A program made the position numbers and the translations under genes. A DNA stretch of 64,000 nucleotides. It comes from Anaeramoeba flamelloides. Its lineage: Eukaryota > Metamonada > Anaeramoebidae. Below the pieces are notes generated by a model, which searched no databases, was not told the origin of the DNA, and saw only the letters and a list, made by a program, of their open reading frames with translations. Location of the stretch: the NCBI GenBank assembly GCA_027625915.1, contig JANTQA010000015.1, forward strand, positions 744,001 through 808,000, written 5' to 3'. Below, piece after piece: positions 44,403-56,938 of the stretch; the first letter of the stretch is position 1; each line of letters starts with the position of its first letter.

Positions 44403-47400
44403 TATAGATAAAAATTTTGAAGGGTGCTATAAATAATACTGAATTTTATATTTTTTATCAAAAAAATAATGTAAAGTCAATATTATTGTATAAATTTTGT
44501 AGTTTTTATATAAATTTAGGATTGATTTCATTTACTTTTATGGTCTAATATACAACTCCATTACCCAGATTTTCAATATAATTACACCTTTTCAAAATAT
44601 GATAAAATTTTGAATTACACGGTTACCAAGGATATGTAACTTTTTAAATCATAATCAAGGTCTAAGTTTGAAGATTAAAATGGTAAACCGTGGATAAAAA
44701 AACGTGTGTAAAAGTTCATTAATTTTAAAAAAAATAAACAAAATGGGAATTTCTTTCAAATCGCCAATTAAAAAAACAGGAAATTTTTCACGCTTTTGCC
44801 TTTTTTAAGATCTTTTCAAAATTTAATTTAACTATTTCACAATTTCCATTTTCACTGGATAAACATAAAATTTTTACAAACTGTTCTAGATATATTTTAC
44901 AGTTTATATGACAACACTGAAATGTTTTGAAATTTAAACTTGGATTTGGAAATCACTTAAGTTGTATTTTTTTGATATTCCATTACTTTAAAAATCTACT
45001 TTTATTTTTGAAACATTTTTTATTATTCCTGATTTATACTTTGAAATTAGTAATTATGTTCACCAATTTCTGCAGAATGAAAATTCTTTTCGAGTGGTGA
45101 ATACAAAATTACACAATAAGTCAACATCTACTAGCCGAAAATTTACCTGAAAATAAATCTTGTTACAGTCAAAATTGTGACAAACCTGATAGTTTTTAAC
45201 ATAAATTCCAATTAATCAAATTAGGCATAAAAAATTTTATTATTTTTATTTTTATTGATGAAGAAGTTAAATTTACACCCAAAATGCCCTTATACTTAAA
45301 CTCTCTTTTATGGATTTAAGTATAAAATCATACAACCAAGATTGTTAATTAATATAAAAATTCTTGAATTATAACAGTTTATATTTATTTCATTTAAATT
45401 TAATTCTTTTAGTTTGTTATAAAATTTTAATAAAAAAATTTTTTTAAGCTATTATTATTTAAGATAAGTCACCAACAAAGATTATTCTAAATAAACTTTA
45501 ATCCCATTTTCCAACTCAAAAGTTATTTTCAAAAATTAATTTTATGTACCTTATCTTAAAGGGTATAGAATTAAAAAAAAAAAAATGTACCTTATTTGAT
45601 TATTGGGAGGGTGTAAAAAAAGTACACAACTGTTTTGTTTTTTTTTTTTTTTGGAGAACTAAACTATTTTTCATAATAATTGGCCCATTAAAAATCAACT
45701 TTTAAATAAAAATATTTTTAATAATTGAAGTTATCTATTATAATATAAAAATTTCGATTTAAATACCCAATATTATACTCAAAATATTTTTATTTTTTGT
45801 CTAGAAAATAAAAGAAAAAAAATAAAAAAAATAGTTAAAAAAAATTGGGACATTTATTTTGAAAGAAGCATTACATAAAAAATAGAAAATTTAAAAAGGT
45901 AAAAAAGCCCATTTATCGATTCTCCTTCCATTTGAATAACTAAATATAATCTTTTTTTCATATTTGAAACTTATTTTTTTATTAATTTATCTGTTACTTC
46001 TTTCCAATTTTTCATTTTCATTTTCAATTTTTACAAAACATTGTGGAAAAAATAAAAAAGAGAAAAAATGATTTATTTGCAAACTTTTCATTGTGGGTGG
46101 AAAAAATTCAAAACAATAAAAAAGCAATTCATTATTCAAATGTAAGATGGGCCATTTATTATGAAATTTAGTTTACTGGGATAAATCGTATTGTGTATAA
46201 TATAGATTTTTTTGTAATATTTTTTCTTGAAAATTTTTGAATTTTGGTTTTTATCGGTAATATAATATTCATAACACGTTTTATAAAAAATGCCAAATAT
46301 TTTTTTTCAAACAATCACTTTTTTATAGAGAATGTATATAATTGGTAAATTTTATTTGTTATTAGATGAAACAAGTTTTAGAATAATTATAAACTAAAAT
46401 TTAAAATTTTTTACCTAGTTAAAACCGTACAAACAATCACAATAATACAAATGCATACAAATTGGAAATGATTTTGATTTTTGTAAAAATATGAAAATCA
46501 TTTTTTCATCTTTTAGTTCTTTCTTTTCATTTCATTTTTTGAGTTACGTTGCTTGTTAAGATTCAATCAATTTTTTTTTAAACCGTTGATAATATGCTAA
46601 AGTTTGGGTTGTCCAAAATAGAAAAACATAAATAAAATTAGTTGATAGTATCTAACTATTTGATCAATCAATATTCCTAATAGAATTTAAATAAATTTAA
46701 AAATATATTTTTTTGTTTTGCTCTCTCCAAAATTTTTTAACATAGCCCATGATTTATTTGGATCGATAATTATTTATTTGTTTGTTTTAAGAGTTTTGTA
46801 ATTTATAAACAAATGTTAGCATTTCAATTAAAAAATAGTTCTAATTTGGTATTTCTACTTACATTGATTAAATCTGATTTTTTTTTTCACAAATCAAATT
46901 TTGGTGTGTTAAAAATTTTGAATGGGGTTTACTTTTAAAAAACAAATATAAATTAATTTTTAAAAAAAAATAATATTGTTTTTCACTGTAAAAATTGTTT
47001 GTTCTTTCAACAAATATTTTGGAAATATAACCCACTTAGCCAATAATTCTAATCAGATTAATATTTGATTTTTTTTTTTAATGTTAATTTAGATCTTTTT
47101 TTAATTTTTGTCTTTTTAAATTCTAGTCATCAAATAAACAATATTATTGAATAATAAATCATAGATCAAAAATTATTTTCAAATATCTGGATTAACATCG
47201 ATCAAAAAAATTTCAAATTTCGCAAATATATTATTCAAATTTTTACGAACAACAAAATTCAAAAAAAAAATTTTGGTTTCCAATATTATTTTATGACCTT
47301 TGAATAATATTTAAAATTTAATTATTATTTTTTTTTCAATTTAGATTTAATTACTTTATCTATTAAAAAGGTTTTTATTGATTTAATTACAAGATAAAAT

Positions 47401-48054
47401 ATGGAATTTTTATACAAATAGTTTTTTTTGTTTTGTTTTTTTCAAGTATTTTTATATGGCTTGATTTGATATTTTAGAATATTATTCAAATTAAACTTTT
47501 AATTTTTGTAAAAGAAAATGAATTTTCATTGATCTCTTTATTCAATATTTATTAAAAATTATGATAGAAAAAAATAAAAATTTCTAGTAAGATCTTTGTT
47601 AATTAATTCTTTTTATCATAAAATTAACAATATTATTTGATTGTTATTATTACTAAACCTATGTATTCTGTTTTGAATTACTATAAGTATTATTCGAATT
47701 CGAATTTAAAAAAAATAAAATTCTTTTAAGGGGCAAATCTCAATTAAATTTTTTTGCCTAAATTGAATAGAGGTTGAGAGAATTCTTTGCCAATTACTTA
47801 GATTTGAAAGATACTTTTTATTTTCATATTAAATTTATTTCTTTATAAGGAATCCTGATTGAGAAATTGGTACAAAGAAATATAATAGAGTCTATTCCCT
47901 TTAGAAAACTAGAAAAATGAATTATTATTTTTCTTTGCAAATCTCTCAAAAAAAAAAAAAAAAAATACCTAACTAAATTAATCTTTGAACTATTTGGACT
48001 TTTTATTCAAATTCAAATCTGTACTTAAGACGAATGAGAAAATAAATTTATGAT
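44403..48054. other. Long AT-rich stretch, no gene seen
   Basis: About 3.6 kb with no open stretch of protein-like composition, and no inverted-repeat element recognised. A C/G-containing patch at 45270-45300 (TTTACACCCAAAATGCCC) is the only deviation. Confidence 0.5.
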
Positions 48055-48191
48055 AAATTAATATTATTATTCACTTCATTTCCTTGTTTCCTTTTTCAAA
48101 TAGAGTTTTTATGTTACAGTTTCTTTCAATTGATAACTGTATTTGAAAAAGAAAAATATGGAAAAGGAAGTGAAAATTTTTCCCATTTATC
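48055..48191. repeat. Palindromic repeat, family K copy 2
   Basis: Left arm TATTCACTTCATTTCCTTG. Right arm AAGGAAGTGAAAATTTTTCC followed by CATTTAT. The centre also pairs (TTTTTCAAATA / TATTTGAAAAA). Confidence 0.65.
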
Positions 48192-49334
48192 ATTCAAATA
48201 AAAGGCGAGTTTTAACGCTTTTATTTTAAACTTGATAAAAATTAGGCAAATATGGGCTGTTAAGGGGGGGTGGGGAAACACTAAAGGGTGCCACTCCTTT
48301 TAAAAATGGACGATCAGGTTCTATTTTATTTTAATAATTTTGATCCTCATAGAAAAAATAGACTATTGTCAAAATAAAGTGTGCAGAAAATTTTAAACCG
48401 TGTTTAAAAATAAAAAAAGTGTTTTTTTGTTATAGTTGACCTGTACATTCACCAATCAATGAAGATGGCAAACAAAACCCTAAACAAATGTGTTTCTAAT
48501 TTCTTAAAGTTTAATTATTTAAAAAGAAATTAAAAACTGAAAGAATAGAATGGAAAATATTTAAGTGTCACATAAAGAGAATTGTCAAAAAATTTTTGAC
48601 ATAAAAAAAAATAACAAAAAAAGGAAAAAGAGAAAAAATTTCAAAATATTTTTCCGTATTAATTCAAAATATACTGAAAATATCATGTAATTGTCCTTTC
48701 AAATTTGATTTGAATCAAGGTATTTTATTGAGTTGTAAAATAGTATGTTCAATAGGAACAATAACAAAAAAAAAAGAACGAGTGAAATTTATAAACACTG
48801 ATTTTAGTCTTTTGACACACATTGTTTTGATCATTGTGATTATTCAGTTTTTTCCCCTTTTGGATCCAAATACCAATCATCATTCAAAATTTTTTAGTAT
48901 AGTAGAATAATATTGTTTCCTTAGTCACTATTCATTCTTTGAATCATCTTTTTAAAAAAATCTATGTTTATTCTTTTGAAACTTTTTTAAAACAAAAAGA
49001 GAACAAATTTTTTTAATAAATAAAGTTTTTGAACTCTTGTAAAATTGTAGGTCATGAGATCTTGGTTGGCGAAGCCTGTATTCTTAAAAATTCTTGAAAT
49101 GATAACCAAATTTCTCTAGTTGTTCTTAATCAGAAAAAACAAAGAAAAAGCAAAACAGAAAATTTAACTAAAAAATAAGTTTTGCTATAACCCATAAGGT
49201 GTAAAATTTTCTCAAAAAAAATTGTTTGACAATCCTACAATTTAAATTATTGTTTCTGAATAATCCCTTGAAAAGAAGAAAATTCCATTTTTTTCCATTT
49301 TTTTTTTAATAACTTTATTCTTCTTTGCCTTCTT
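48192..49334. other. Upstream region of the formate-THF ligase gene
   Basis: Contains a G-rich patch (48261-48275, GGGGGGGTGGGG) unusual for this DNA, and a 66-residue plus-strand frame (48710-48910) of no recognised family. The last 80 bases before the ATG are T-rich. No promoter motif was recognised. Confidence 0.4.
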
Positions 49335-49698
49335 ATGTCCAAATTAACCAATATAATTAACCCAGTTCCTTCAGATATTGATGTCTCACAATCTGTTGAA
49401 CCACTTACCATTCCAGAACTTGCAAAATTGATTGGAATCAAACCAAACGAATATGAAGTTCATGGTGATTTTAGGGGAAAAATTAAATTGGATGCTTATG
49501 AAAACAGAAAAAACCAACCAAACGGAAAATATGTTATTGTTACAGGAATCAACCCAACACCACTTGGTGAAGGTAAAACTACAACATCTGTTGGTTTATC
49601 ACAATCCATTGGTGCTCATTTGAACAAAAAGGTATTTACATGTCTTCGTTGTCCTTCAAGAGGCCCAACTTTTGGTATTAGTAAGTGGCTTGTTAATT

Positions 49699-49737
<39 letters not shown>

Positions 49738-51381
49738 TTTTTTTTATTATTTTTTTTTTTTTTTTTTTTGTTTAAATATGATTTTTTTTTCTCCTTTTCA
49801 ACTTTTTAATTTTTTTTTATCATTTCTTTCTCAAAAAAAACCCATTTTCTCAAAAAAATAGAGGGAGGAGCAGCAGGTGGAGGATACTCTCAAGTTATTC
49901 CTATGGAAACATTCAATCTCGATTTACCAGATATTGATGCAGTTTCAATTGCCAACAATTTATTAGCCGCTGCCATTGACACAAGAATGTTCCACGAATC
50001 TACACAAAAGGACGGCGCCTTATTCAGAAGACTTTGCCCAGTTACCAAGGAAGGCAAAAAACGATTTTCCAAATCGATGCTCAAGAGATTGAAAAAGCTT
50101 GGAATTGACAAGACCAAACCAGAAGAATTGACCGAAGAAGAAATCACAAAGTTTGTCAGATTAAACATTGATCCAGAAACCATCTCATGGAGACGTGTTG
50201 TCGATGTCAACGATCGATTCTTAAGAGGGATCACAGTTGGTGAAGGCAAATCTGAAAGAGGCCGAACAAGAAAGACTGCCTTTGACATAGCCGTTGCCTC
50301 CGAAACCATGGCCATTTTGGCACTTTCCACCGGATTACAAGACCTCAGGGAAAGGATGGGCAAAATTGTTATTGGTAACGACAAAAAGGGGTTACCCGTC
50401 ACCTCCGAAGACTTGGGTGTAGCTGGAGCCATGACTGTCCTTATGAAGGAGGCCCTCAAGCCAAATTTAATGCAAACACTTGAAAGAACACCTGTACTTG
50501 TCCACGCAGGGCCATTTGCCAATATTGCCCATGGAAACTCCTCGATCATTGCTGATCAGATCGCATTGAAATTAGTCGGCGAGGACGGATATGTCGTCAC
50601 CGAAGCAGGATTTGGAGCAGATTGCGGTCTTGAAAAATTCTTCAACATCAAATGTAGAACAAGCGGATTATCACCAAACTGTGTTGTCATTGTTGCCACA
50701 GTTAGAGCACTAAAGGTACACGGGGGATTACCATTAAAGGAATGTAAAAATAAAAACCTTGATGCTCTCGCCAAGGGATTACCAAACTTGACACAGCATA
50801 TTGAAAACATCAATAAATTTGGTGTCCCATGTGTTGTCGCCATCAACCAATTCCACACCGATGACGAGGAAGAAATTAACTTAATTATTGAAGAAGCCAA
50901 AAAGGCTGGTGCCTTCGATGCCGTCCCATCCAACCACTTCGCTAAAGGTGGTCTCGGTGCAATCGCACTCGCAGAAGCCGTCGACCGTGCTTGCCAAGAA
51001 GAATCCAAATTCAAATTATTATACGAAGATAACATTAGTCTCAAAGACAAAATCATCACCATTGCTAAGGAAATTTACCGCGCAGATGGTGTCGATTTCT
51101 TGAACGAAACAGAACAACAATTGGAAATGTTTGAAAAAAATGGGTTCGGTAAATTGCCCATCTGTATCGCTAAGACCCAATATTCATTCAGTCACGACGC
51201 TAAATTACTTGGCGCTCCTAGAGGTTTCAGAATTCCAGTTTCCGAGGTTAGAGCTAGTGTAGGCGCTGGATTCATCTTCCCTCTTCTTGGTAAAATGATG
51301 ACAATGCCTGGGTTACCAACTAGACCTGCTTATTATGATGTAGATGTTGATGAAAACGGAAAAACTGTTGGATTATTTTAA
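49335..51381 (+). CDS. Formate-tetrahydrofolate ligase (10-formyl-THF synthetase), two exons
   Basis: Makes 10-formyl-tetrahydrofolate from formate, THF and ATP, feeding one-carbon units to purine and fMet synthesis. Exon 1 is 49335-49680 and exon 2 is 49862-51381. The donor ATTA|GTAAGT and acceptor AAAATAG join in phase as GIK|GG. The 621-residue protein is a stand-alone synthetase without the dehydrogenase/cyclohydrolase domain of animal C1-THF synthase. It has the ATP P-loop TPLGEGKTT (75-83), signature 1 [11 protein letters not shown], and signature 2 [12 protein letters not shown]. It also has [16 protein letters not shown] and a complete C-terminus. Two segments near the folate/formyl-phosphate site depart from the family: LRQPSQGP reads LRCPSRGP, and NLHxTGDIHA reads NLDLPDIDA with one residue fewer. 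The first ATG fits the expected N-terminus. The 181-nt intron is mostly T. Confidence 0.95.
49681..49861 (+). other. Poly-T-rich intron of the FTHFS gene
   Basis: It begins GTAAGTGGCTTG and ends CTCAAAAAAATAG. Most of it is T runs of up to about 22. The reading frame across the conserved [11 protein letters not shown] motif is restored only by its removal. Confidence 0.95.
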
Positions 51382-52635
51382 ATACTTTTATTTTATTCCC
51401 AAAAAGAAATAAGATTTTTCTCTATCTGTCTATCCCTGTCTCTATGCCTCTATATCTCTCTTATTCTCTCTATCTATCTCTTTTTTTTATTTTTTACTTG
51501 AAATGATCAGATCGCATCAATAACTTGAAATACAAAAAAAAAATCAAAAAATGTTAAATAATATTTTTTTTCTACTTGTTTTTTTATTATTGTTATTTAA
51601 AAAATAATTTTTGGGTGGTTCTTAGATGATTATTATTCTTATTTACATATCATATTTTTTGTAAAAATTTTCAAAATTAAATATTTTGTCCCTATTTTGA
51701 GATTAATATTAAAAGAAAATTGCTCATTACAACCAAGAAAAATTCAGATAATTACTTTAAGGGACTAGTCACTCTTATTTATTTTTTTTCCCAAAGGTAA
51801 TAGAGTAATTATTTACATAAGGATACAATTAAACCTGATAAGCAACTTCGTTTGTCAACTTTAGAGAAATGAATCATCATTTTTAAAAGATTTCATTTTT
51901 CCAATGGAATTTTCAGTCAAAAGATCTAGATCCTTTTTTGTTGGGTTTTTGGATCAAATTAGAAAAATAATAAATTATTAAAATTTAATTTTGAAGAAAT
52001 CTCACTTTTAAGTAATTTCTGAGAGTCATTATGAACAAATAACCTTGGAAACTTTAATCTTATTTTAAAAATACAATAAAAATAAATAAAATATCGAATC
52101 CTTGAAGATCTGAAAAAATTGAACATTTATTTTATTTATAAATATTTATTCAATTTCTTGAAATTTAAAAGATTATTCAATATTCTTTTACAAATATCAA
52201 GAGTATACACAAGGAACTGTTTGTATTTAAATTAGTTATTTGATAATATCTATTTTTTTTATTTTTTTTTATTAGAAATATGCATATGAATTTGTTTTAT
52301 GTGTTTGAAAATCTTTATAAAACCGAGAGTTAATATAAAACTCTATTTGTAAAATTAAATTTTAGGTTGATAATAACCCACTAAAAGAATTAAGATTCGG
52401 TTATTAATTTGAATATAACCAATCAAACTAAAAAGTCTTCCTCTACATAATAATTGATTTTTCAAAGTTTAAAAAAAGTATGTTAGGAGAATTTTTCATT
52501 TGATTGTTTGATTCTTTTTCTGAGATTTTTTTATTCAATAAAGAGAAAAAATTGATTTGAACTGTTCTTTGAATCAAACAATTATATTTTTTTCAAGTTT
52601 AAAATAATTAATGATTTTTTTTTTGAAATAAAGTA
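51382..52635. other. 3' flank of FTHFS and AT-rich spacer
   Basis: A CT-rich tract (51418-51482: TCTATCTGTCTATCCCTG-like repeats) follows the stop codon by 40 bases. It may lie in the 3' untranslated region. No gene beyond it. Confidence 0.5.
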
Positions 52636-52832
52636 CAGTCAGTTTCACTTTTAAGGCACAAACTTTCAACGAAATTTAAGGCACAAAAAAAATCCCAAAT
52701 TAAGGCACATTTTTTGGAATTTTAATTTTTACAATTTATTTTACTAGAAGCTGAATTTTGTGCTTTAATTTGAGATTTTTTTTATGCCTTAAATTTCGTT
52801 GAAAGTTTGTGCCTTAAAAGTGAAACTGACTG
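52636..52832. mobile_element. Palindromic Tc1/mariner-type MITE, family C copy 2
   Basis: 197 bp, flanked by TA (52634-52635, 52833-52834). The arms begin CAGTCAGTTTCACTTTTAAG and are almost identical for about 60 bp (through ACTTTCAACGAAATTTAAGG), and remain similar for about 85 bp. The whole element can fold into one hairpin. The near-identity of the arms suggests a fairly recent insertion. Confidence 0.92.
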
Positions 52833-52834
52833 TA

Positions 52835-55121
52835 GTTTTTTTAAACCGAGTTATTCTGGAAATTAGTGGTTTTATTTTTAGAGTGTATTTTTGTACACTC
52901 CCTTTACAGGCAATAAAATTTCAATCTTCTTTCATGGAAAATAATTTTATTTAGAATAATTCAGATTATATGATGGATTCTGAACTTTTCGAAAATGAGA
53001 AAAAGAGATCAATCTTTTGTAAAAAAAAATTCATATCGGAAAATAATATTAAAAGTTAGTTTGGTATTTTAGTAATCAGGTTTTTACTTTATTTTTCAAT
53101 TTCAAGATGCGGTATTTTTTTTTTGAATTTGCTATTGGATTTACTTGTAGGTTTTTTCAGTTTACTAGCTCCTTAAATACAATATAATTTTGCTACCTTG
53201 ATTTTATTTTTGACAAGTATAAATTTAAAAGATGAAACTTTCCGATTTTCATTATGATTATTCTCATATAAAAGTTTAAATTCAAGATCTTGATAACATA
53301 TTTTTTTTTTCAGAGATCCTCTATTTAGATTAAGGATACCAAGCATTGAAATTAAATGAAATTAAATTTGGGTTAATTTTCAATAAAATAGATGAATACT
53401 CAAAGCATAATTACTAGTATTCAAACATAAGATGGCAAATATTAAATCTCTCAAATGCCCCCCCCCCCCTTTTTTTTTTTTTTTTTTTTGATCTCTTCTC
53501 AAATTATCTGACCCCTCATTTTCAAAATTCCAGGAAATTGCAATTGAAATTTAATTCTTCTTTTAGTAAATATTCAACAAACCGGATTGTTAATTGACGA
53601 GAATAAAGAGCATCAAAATTGAAAAATCATAAAGGTCTACAAAAAATAGCCTGAAAAAAGGCTGTAGAAAATCAAATATAAAATAAAAATGTTTTTTTAA
53701 AATCTAATTTTTGATTTTTTTTCCAAGATGGCTTTATCATAACAAAAAAAAAAACCTTAAAATATTAAATCTGTGAATATCTTTTAAGATTTTTAATTTT
53801 ATAAAATACAAATACTTTAGATTATTTTCATTACTTTATGAATTAGAAAAAGCCCCTTTTGAATTTTACTTACTTATATTACTTTTATATTCTAAAGAGA
53901 TAAACCAGAGACTTTTTTGCCCCACCAATTTGAAATTAATTCTACTTTACATACTAAAAAGATAAACCTTTAAAATTGTTATAAATTTGAAAAAGGTTGT
54001 TCTCGAATTGAAAGTAAATTAATTTAGGTGTACAAGTTTTAATACAAAAAGAACGTAATTATTTCTTAATATAAATAATCACTTTATAACCAAAAAGACT
54101 ATTTTTTTTTAAAAAAAATTAATTATAATTTTTTTCTACATATTTTCTGAATAATTGATTAAAATAATATAATAAAAATCTTTGAAAAAATATAATAAAT
54201 AAAAAAACAAAAAACACAAAATTCTTAATTTAATATTTTCAGATATTATCGTCCAACCCCCAGGTATTGAACAGTGAGAACCCAAAACATTTAAAAATAA
54301 ATTCTTTATTAAAAAAGGAACCATTTTTTTTTTTTTTTGAGATTTCAGAATCGTTTAACTATTTAAATCGGAAATTTAAGTATTAAAAAAAAAAAAGAAA
54401 TAATTCCTTAATCTATTTCTTTGAAATATTTTTCTATGCTAAATTTAAGAGGATAATTATTTGAGTATTAGTTTATATTCAAACTAAATTATTAAAACTT
54501 ATATATTAATATTTCTCCGAGAACTGGTTAAATATACCCATTTTAAATTTTCATATCATTTCTAAAAATTTAGAACAAAATTCAAATAAAACATATTTAG
54601 AATAATAACATCCAATATTTCCAATATTTAATCTGTAACTGATAAATTAAAAAAGAAGTTGGACAAGTATGAAACAAAGAGGGTTTTTTATAAGTAATTT
54701 CAAAAATTCCCTTTTAAATTTTGATGAAAAAATTAGACTCACCAATTTTTTTTAAAATTCGAAAAAAGATGGAGGGTTCCAAAATATCCAATTTATCCCA
54801 TAATAATGATCACCAATACAATTTACCACAATATAATAAAAATGAATTTTCTAATATTAATTTTTTCTCTTAATACAAATTATTTTTATTTTTTACACTT
54901 TAAATTTATTTATACTTGGGAAATTAAAACTTAATGTATTAAAAAATCAGGTAAGAAAATATCGAATTTTGTTCCATTCTTTTAAACTCTTAAAAATCTA
55001 ACGAAAAGTGTCTGTTAAGTATCATAGAGCACCTATATCTTCTTTTGGGGTTTCTGGCTTTGTTTAAAACTTTAAAGATTTTCCAAATAACAGATAACTT
55101 AAGAAAAGCTAACAGAAAATT
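52835..55121. other. AT-rich intergenic DNA with C12/T20 tract
   Basis: A C12 run (53458-53469) is followed immediately by a T run to 53489. On the minus strand near 54265, LTVQYLGVGR is followed by a stop and weakly resembles a LINE YLG motif. No gene supported. Confidence 0.4.
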
Positions 55122-55180
55122 TCCAGAATTCAAAAGAATAGAGTAAAAATAAAGATTTTATTCAATTATTATAAATTCGG
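55122..55180. repeat. Dispersed palindromic repeat, family I copy
   Basis: TTCCAGAATTCAAAAGAATA, then GAGTAAAAATAAAGATTTTATTC, with a half copy (CATTCTTTTAAACTCTTAAA) at 54980. Its flank AACAGAAAATTTCC matches the 26481 copy's surroundings. Confidence 0.45.
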
Positions 55181-56938
55181 AAAAAAAATATTTTTTTGTT
55201 TTTAATTTTTGAAATAAATTGATACTTTAATGTAATTCTCTTTTTATTTCAAAATTTTTTTAAAAAAAAAGCAGATGAATCAAAAAAAAAAAAAAATTAT
55301 TTCTATTTAAAACAATGAATAATTCTTAAAAAGTCAAAATTATTGATTCTCGATTTGAAAAATATATACTAAATTTAAAATACATTTTTAAGAAATCTAA
55401 TAACTTTTAAACTGTAAAAAAAATTTTTTAATGAAACATTTATTATAAAATGTTAAAATAATCTTACTTTAGAACCTGGTAAATAAGATTTTCCAACTTT
55501 AATTTTAACATTTCTTAAAAAATCAATCTTAATCCAAAATCTCTTATTAACCAATAATTATTTTTATAATTGGTATTATTATAAACTGAAAAAGTCAAAA
55601 ATATTTTTTGTGACTATAATTTTACTCTTATTTTTGAGAATTATTTATTTACATACATTTTTTTTCATATTTAGTTATTAATTATCTGGAAAAGATCTAA
55701 AAGAGTTTAGTAAAATTATATTTCTATAATTATTACTTGTCTTCTATTTTGAAAATTTTCAAATTTAAAAGAATCTAGTAAAAAAAAAAAATAATTCACT
55801 TATTTTTTCATCTCAATTACTATCAAGAATGTTAATATTGGTTTTGGAATTTTACTTTTTTTCTGAAAATGGGGCTCAAAATAAAAATTACCTTATTAAC
55901 TCCTTAAAGAGCTATTAAACTACATTGGGATTTATAAACGAAATATCAAACTAGTAAAAACAAAACTGATTAGTTACCCCTAACTCAAATATTTCAAAAA
56001 AAAAACATTGATAAATAGAACCAGAAATTGATACCAACAATTAAAAATGAATATTGTATTAGTAAAAAAATATAAAAATTTTCGAAAAAAAATTAATATT
56101 TCTGAGACTAATTTAAACCTCAACTCATCATAATTCATAATTCAAAGTCGATAAATATCTTTCTTTAATTTATCATGAATACTATATGAGAACTTAAAAA
56201 TTGAGATTTTTATAAAAAATCAAATAATTAGCAAACCCATTATTTTAACAATTTTCTCATATAAGAGATATATTTTTTATTTATAGTTTTATAAAAAGAA
56301 ATAAAAATAATTGATCTTTAGGTTTTTATGTTGACAGTAATTGAGAAAATCTTGAAATTTAAAAAATAAAAAAATATTTACTTTTCGAAGTACTAAATAC
56401 TAGTTTTCAAAGATAAGATCTTATTATTTTGTTTTCTATCTTTAATTTGGAATATAACAAAAAATAATATCACAAAATGAAATTATTAATAGAGATCTGT
56501 TATAAAAAAAACTATAATATTATTTTTAAATAATTTTTTTTGGAGATTTATTTAAAGCTATGTGAACATTTTGTCTTCTATGATCATTTACACAATTCAA
56601 GATCCTTTTTTATTGATAAACCTCTGTTGGTGATAATCCCTTCAAAGATAAAACTTATTTTTGATATTTAAAAACTTTTTTCAATCTTTTCGCATTCGCA
56701 ACAAAAAAAAACAAACAAAACATCGTAAAAATATTCATCATTTCTACAAAAATCTAAAACAACCATAAGAAAAATCAAAAATTTCAATAACAAGATCTTT
56801 TGAGTTTACGAACAATCACAATTCACTCTAAAAACGTACTTTAATGAAAAAATAAAAAATAAGAACAAAAACGAAAAGGGAAACCTTTTCATTTTGCTGT
56901 AATTTCTCTCTTTCAAAAAACGGATTCTCAAATTTCGG
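55181..56938. other. AT-rich upstream region of the B-box gene
   Basis: No gene supported. The last 250 bases (A/C-rich, with ACAAAAAAAAACAAACAAAAC) resemble the leaders of the other genes, so transcription probably starts there. Confidence 0.45.

Noticed and set aside
49890-51103. Minus-strand and alternate-frame proteins over the FTHFS gene
   Set aside because: Shadows of a well-conserved plus-strand enzyme.
54136-54324. LTVQYLGVGR on the minus strand, resembling a LINE YLG motif
   Set aside because: Ten residues only, followed by a stop, with no supporting motif nearby.
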